Positions 6,695-7,830 of a DNA stretch of 7,830 bases are shown here, one piece after another. Location of the stretch: contig WTIV01000026.1 of assembly GCA_011525095.1 (NCBI GenBank), positions 8,338 through 16,167 of the forward strand. The letters run 5' to 3'. The notes under the pieces are model-generated. The model saw only the letters and a list, made by a program, of their open reading frames with translations, had not been told where the DNA came from and did not search any database. Within the stretch, counting starts at the first letter, position 1, and each line of letters begins with the position of its first letter. Position numbers and translations under genes: made by a program. Source of the DNA: Methanobacteriota archaeon. GTDB taxonomy: Archaea; Thermoplasmatota; Poseidoniia; Poseidoniales; Poseidoniaceae.

Positions 6695-7195
6695 ATGGAT
6701 GACGAAGCCAAAGTTCTGATAAGAGCGGGCGATGTAGAAATCGACATCTCCGGCGCACAGAACAGTGTCGATGAGAGATTGATTAGAGTCAAAGAAGATG
6801 ACACCTGGTCAATCGCACTCTCAAGAATTAGAAATGCACGTGAGCGTGCCATAGAAGCTGCGGTTGATGCTGCTAGAGACGCTGGACTCCCTGAAAGAGG
6901 TTCAGCATTCAGAGCACTTATCGAAAACTGTAGCCTAATCAGAAAGCCTGACCAAGTACTTGGAGCAATCCAATATCTGAGAGATGTTGAAGGTATCAAC
7001 GACAGCCCCCCTAGGGTTATCGATACTCTATTCGAAGACGCAGGACTAGAACCTCCTGGCAACCTATCACTTTACTTGAACAGGCTCAGAGAAAGAGGAT
7101 TTTTGGTTACTCCTCCGTCTGCAAAAGAAAAAAACCGTTATGCAATTCTGACTCCTGAAGGAAGGGCACACCTAGATAAGCGAAGCCGATATTGA
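6695..7195 (+). CDS. Uncharacterised protein with probable C-terminal winged-helix domain
   Basis: I do not recognise this 166-residue family. Residues 6-20 form a short beta-rich segment (KVLIRAGDVEIDISG), followed by a polar helix at about 39-63 rich in Arg and Ala (SIALSRIRNARERAIEAAVDAA). Residues 87-160 read like a winged helix: a first helix (QVLGAIQYLRDVEG), a Pro-bounded second helix (RVIDTLFEDAGLEPP), a probable recognition helix (LSLYLNRLRERGFL, 124-137) and a basic wing with final strand and helix (EKNRYAILTPEGRAHL). The basic C-terminus (DKRSRY) would suit nucleic acid binding. There is no signal peptide or membrane segment. It could be a transcription regulator, but the N-terminal segment could equally mediate protein contacts. 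It is divergent to the surface-protein gene and heads the rightward cluster. Confidence 0.8.
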   Translation: MDDEAKVLIRAGDVEIDISGAQNSVDERLIRVKEDDTWSIALSRIRNARERAIEAAVDAARDAGLPERGSAFRALIENCSLIRKPDQVLGAIQYLRDVEGINDSPPRVIDTLFEDAGLEPPGNLSLYLNRLRERGFLVTPPSAKEKNRYAILTPEGRAHLDKRSRY

Positions 7196-7200
7196 GGTGA
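7194..7200 (+). promoter_or_regulatory. Shine-Dalgarno of the pentapeptide-repeat gene, overlapping the upstream stop codon
   Basis: GAGGTGA starts within the TGA that ends the winged-helix gene. The ATG at 7205 is 7 bases from the GAGG core. A TTG at 7202 is too close and an ATG at 7211 is somewhat far, so 7205 is preferred. Confidence 0.75.
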
Positions 7201-7204
7201 ATTG

Positions 7205-7627
7205 ATGGTAATGTCGGGCAGTAGTACCGACAGAGAGGAAGAACCTCTTGATTGGTCGTTTCAAAACCATGCAGGGGAGTTGCTGCGAAGAGGAAATCAT
7301 CCAAAATCTAACTTCAAACGGTGTATATTAGATAACGCAGATTTGACAGAAGGGAATTTCACAGATTCTAACTTCAACCGCGCTTCTATGGTGGAGGCAG
7401 ATTTGATGAAATCTGCTTTTGACAACTGTGATTTCAGTGGTGCCGATCTTCGTAAGGCCAGACTAAACCTTTCAAATTTCAGAAACTGCTCTTTCAAAGG
7501 TGCTGATATTCGTGGAATAAGGGGAAGATACGCTATTTGGCAGGGTAGTGATTGGTGGAACGCCAAAATCGATGAGGACTTGGAAAAGGTTCTTGCAAAA
7601 AAATGGCCCAAGCCCGAGGATGCTTGA
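7205..7627 (+). CDS. Pentapeptide-repeat protein
   Basis: The 140-residue product holds fourteen unbroken five-residue repeats (residues 35-104) of the form A(D/N)(L/F)xx, for example ADLTE, GNFTD, SNFNR, ADLMK, CDFSG, ADLRK, SNFRN and ADIRG. Such repeats fold into a right-handed square beta-helix with four repeats per turn, so about three and a half turns are expected. The 34-residue N-terminal part is polar and ends in a helix-like LDWSFQNHAGELLRRG. The C-terminal part is Trp-rich (IWQGSDWWNAK) and ends in a Lys/Glu helix with KKWPKP, probably capping the helix. No signal peptide or membrane segment is present, so it is likely cytosolic. Members range from gyrase-binding DNA mimics to proteins of unknown role; this one is too short and insufficiently distinctive to assign. 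Its last 8 bases overlap the candidate start of the next gene. Confidence 0.9.
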   Translation: MVMSGSSTDREEEPLDWSFQNHAGELLRRGNHPKSNFKRCILDNADLTEGNFTDSNFNRASMVEADLMKSAFDNCDFSGADLRKARLNLSNFRNCSFKGADIRGIRGRYAIWQGSDWWNAKIDEDLEKVLAKKWPKPEDA

Positions 7628-7830
7628 AGAACTCTCACCCCTACGCAGAATCATGCCAGTGAAACTGAGCAGACGTGTCGACTTCCCAATGTTAGACATG
7701 GCTGGTATAGCATTCTATCCTAGGATTTTTGACTTGGCGCACAGATTCTTTGAGGAATCTTGGGAGAAAATCTGTGGGATTGATTATCCTACAATTCTGA
7801 TGGACTTAGAAATTGGATTCCCTGTTGTAA
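7620..7830 (+). CDS. Hotdog-fold acyl-CoA thioesterase (4-hydroxybenzoyl-CoA thioesterase-like), N-terminal fragment
   Basis: The frame is open to the window end, giving 70 residues. RRVDFPMLDMAGIAFYP aligns with the start of the 4HBT/YbgC family (xxVxFxDxDxAGIVxYPxYF), and the Asp at residue 26, just before MAGI, takes the place of the catalytic Asp of 4-hydroxybenzoyl-CoA thioesterase. A long helix (IFDLAHRFFEESWEKI) and the GFPVV strand follow in the order expected for the hotdog fold. Family members hydrolyse acyl-CoA thioesters in the cytosol; the substrate is unknown. The start is uncertain. ATG 7620 overlaps the previous gene by 8 bases and suits translational coupling, but its GAGG is directly adjacent. 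ATG 7653 gives an N-terminus closer to family length but has no SD. Confidence 0.85.
   Translation, partial: MLEELSPLRRIMPVKLSRRVDFPMLDMAGIAFYPRIFDLAHRFFEESWEKICGIDYPTILMDLEIGFPVV

Noticed and set aside
6601..7062. Minus-strand open frame of 153 codons opposite the winged-helix gene
   Set aside because: It is Ser/Leu-rich antisense of a gene that has a clear SD, start and domain pattern on the plus strand.
1..7830. Defence island, CRISPR, mobile element or biosynthetic cluster
   Set aside because: I looked for repeat-spacer arrays, transposase or integrase motifs, terminal inverted repeats, toxin-antitoxin pairs and nuclease or helicase motifs, and saw none.

Overview
The window looks like chromosomal DNA from a planktonic marine archaeon. 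My best guess is the Thermoplasmatota, of Marine Group II (Poseidoniales) type. The reasons are an archaeal-type Trm1 tRNA methyltransferase, a PAC2-family proteasome-chaperone-like protein, and a very large, Asn-glycosylation-rich, membrane-anchored surface protein with an acidic, tryptophan-rich cytoplasmic tail. Genes are tightly packed, Shine-Dalgarno motifs are mostly clear, and AGA dominates the arginine codons. The lineage is inferred from protein character; no rRNA or other marker gene is present.

Layout. Bases 1-222 hold the 3' end of purM (purine synthesis), followed after 9 bases by trm1 (232-1518) on the same strand. Trm1 converges tail-to-tail with a PAC2-family gene (1507-2250, minus strand), and the two coding ends overlap by 12 bases. 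Forty bases upstream of the PAC2 gene, on the same strand, ends a 4.1 kb gene (2291-6436, minus). It encodes a type I surface protein: signal peptide, FG-GAP/VCBS-like propeller, two fibronectin-III-like domains, further beta-sandwich domains, one membrane helix, and an acidic tail ending in an aromatic motif. A 258-base region (6437-6694) separates this minus-strand pair from a rightward cluster: an unrecognised protein with a probable C-terminal winged helix (6695-7195), a pentapeptide-repeat protein (7205-7627), and the start of a hotdog-fold acyl-CoA thioesterase (from about 7620, cut off by the window end).

How the genes fit together. purM and trm1 are housekeeping genes that probably share a transcript. 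The surface protein and PAC2 gene are likely co-transcribed, but I see no obvious functional link. The three rightward genes are spaced for translational coupling (stop codon embedded in the next SD, then an 8-base overlap) and are probably one operon of unknown theme. I see no mobile element, CRISPR array, RNA gene or defence system. The least ordinary items are the surface protein's cytoplasmic aromatic motif and the unassigned winged-helix protein.
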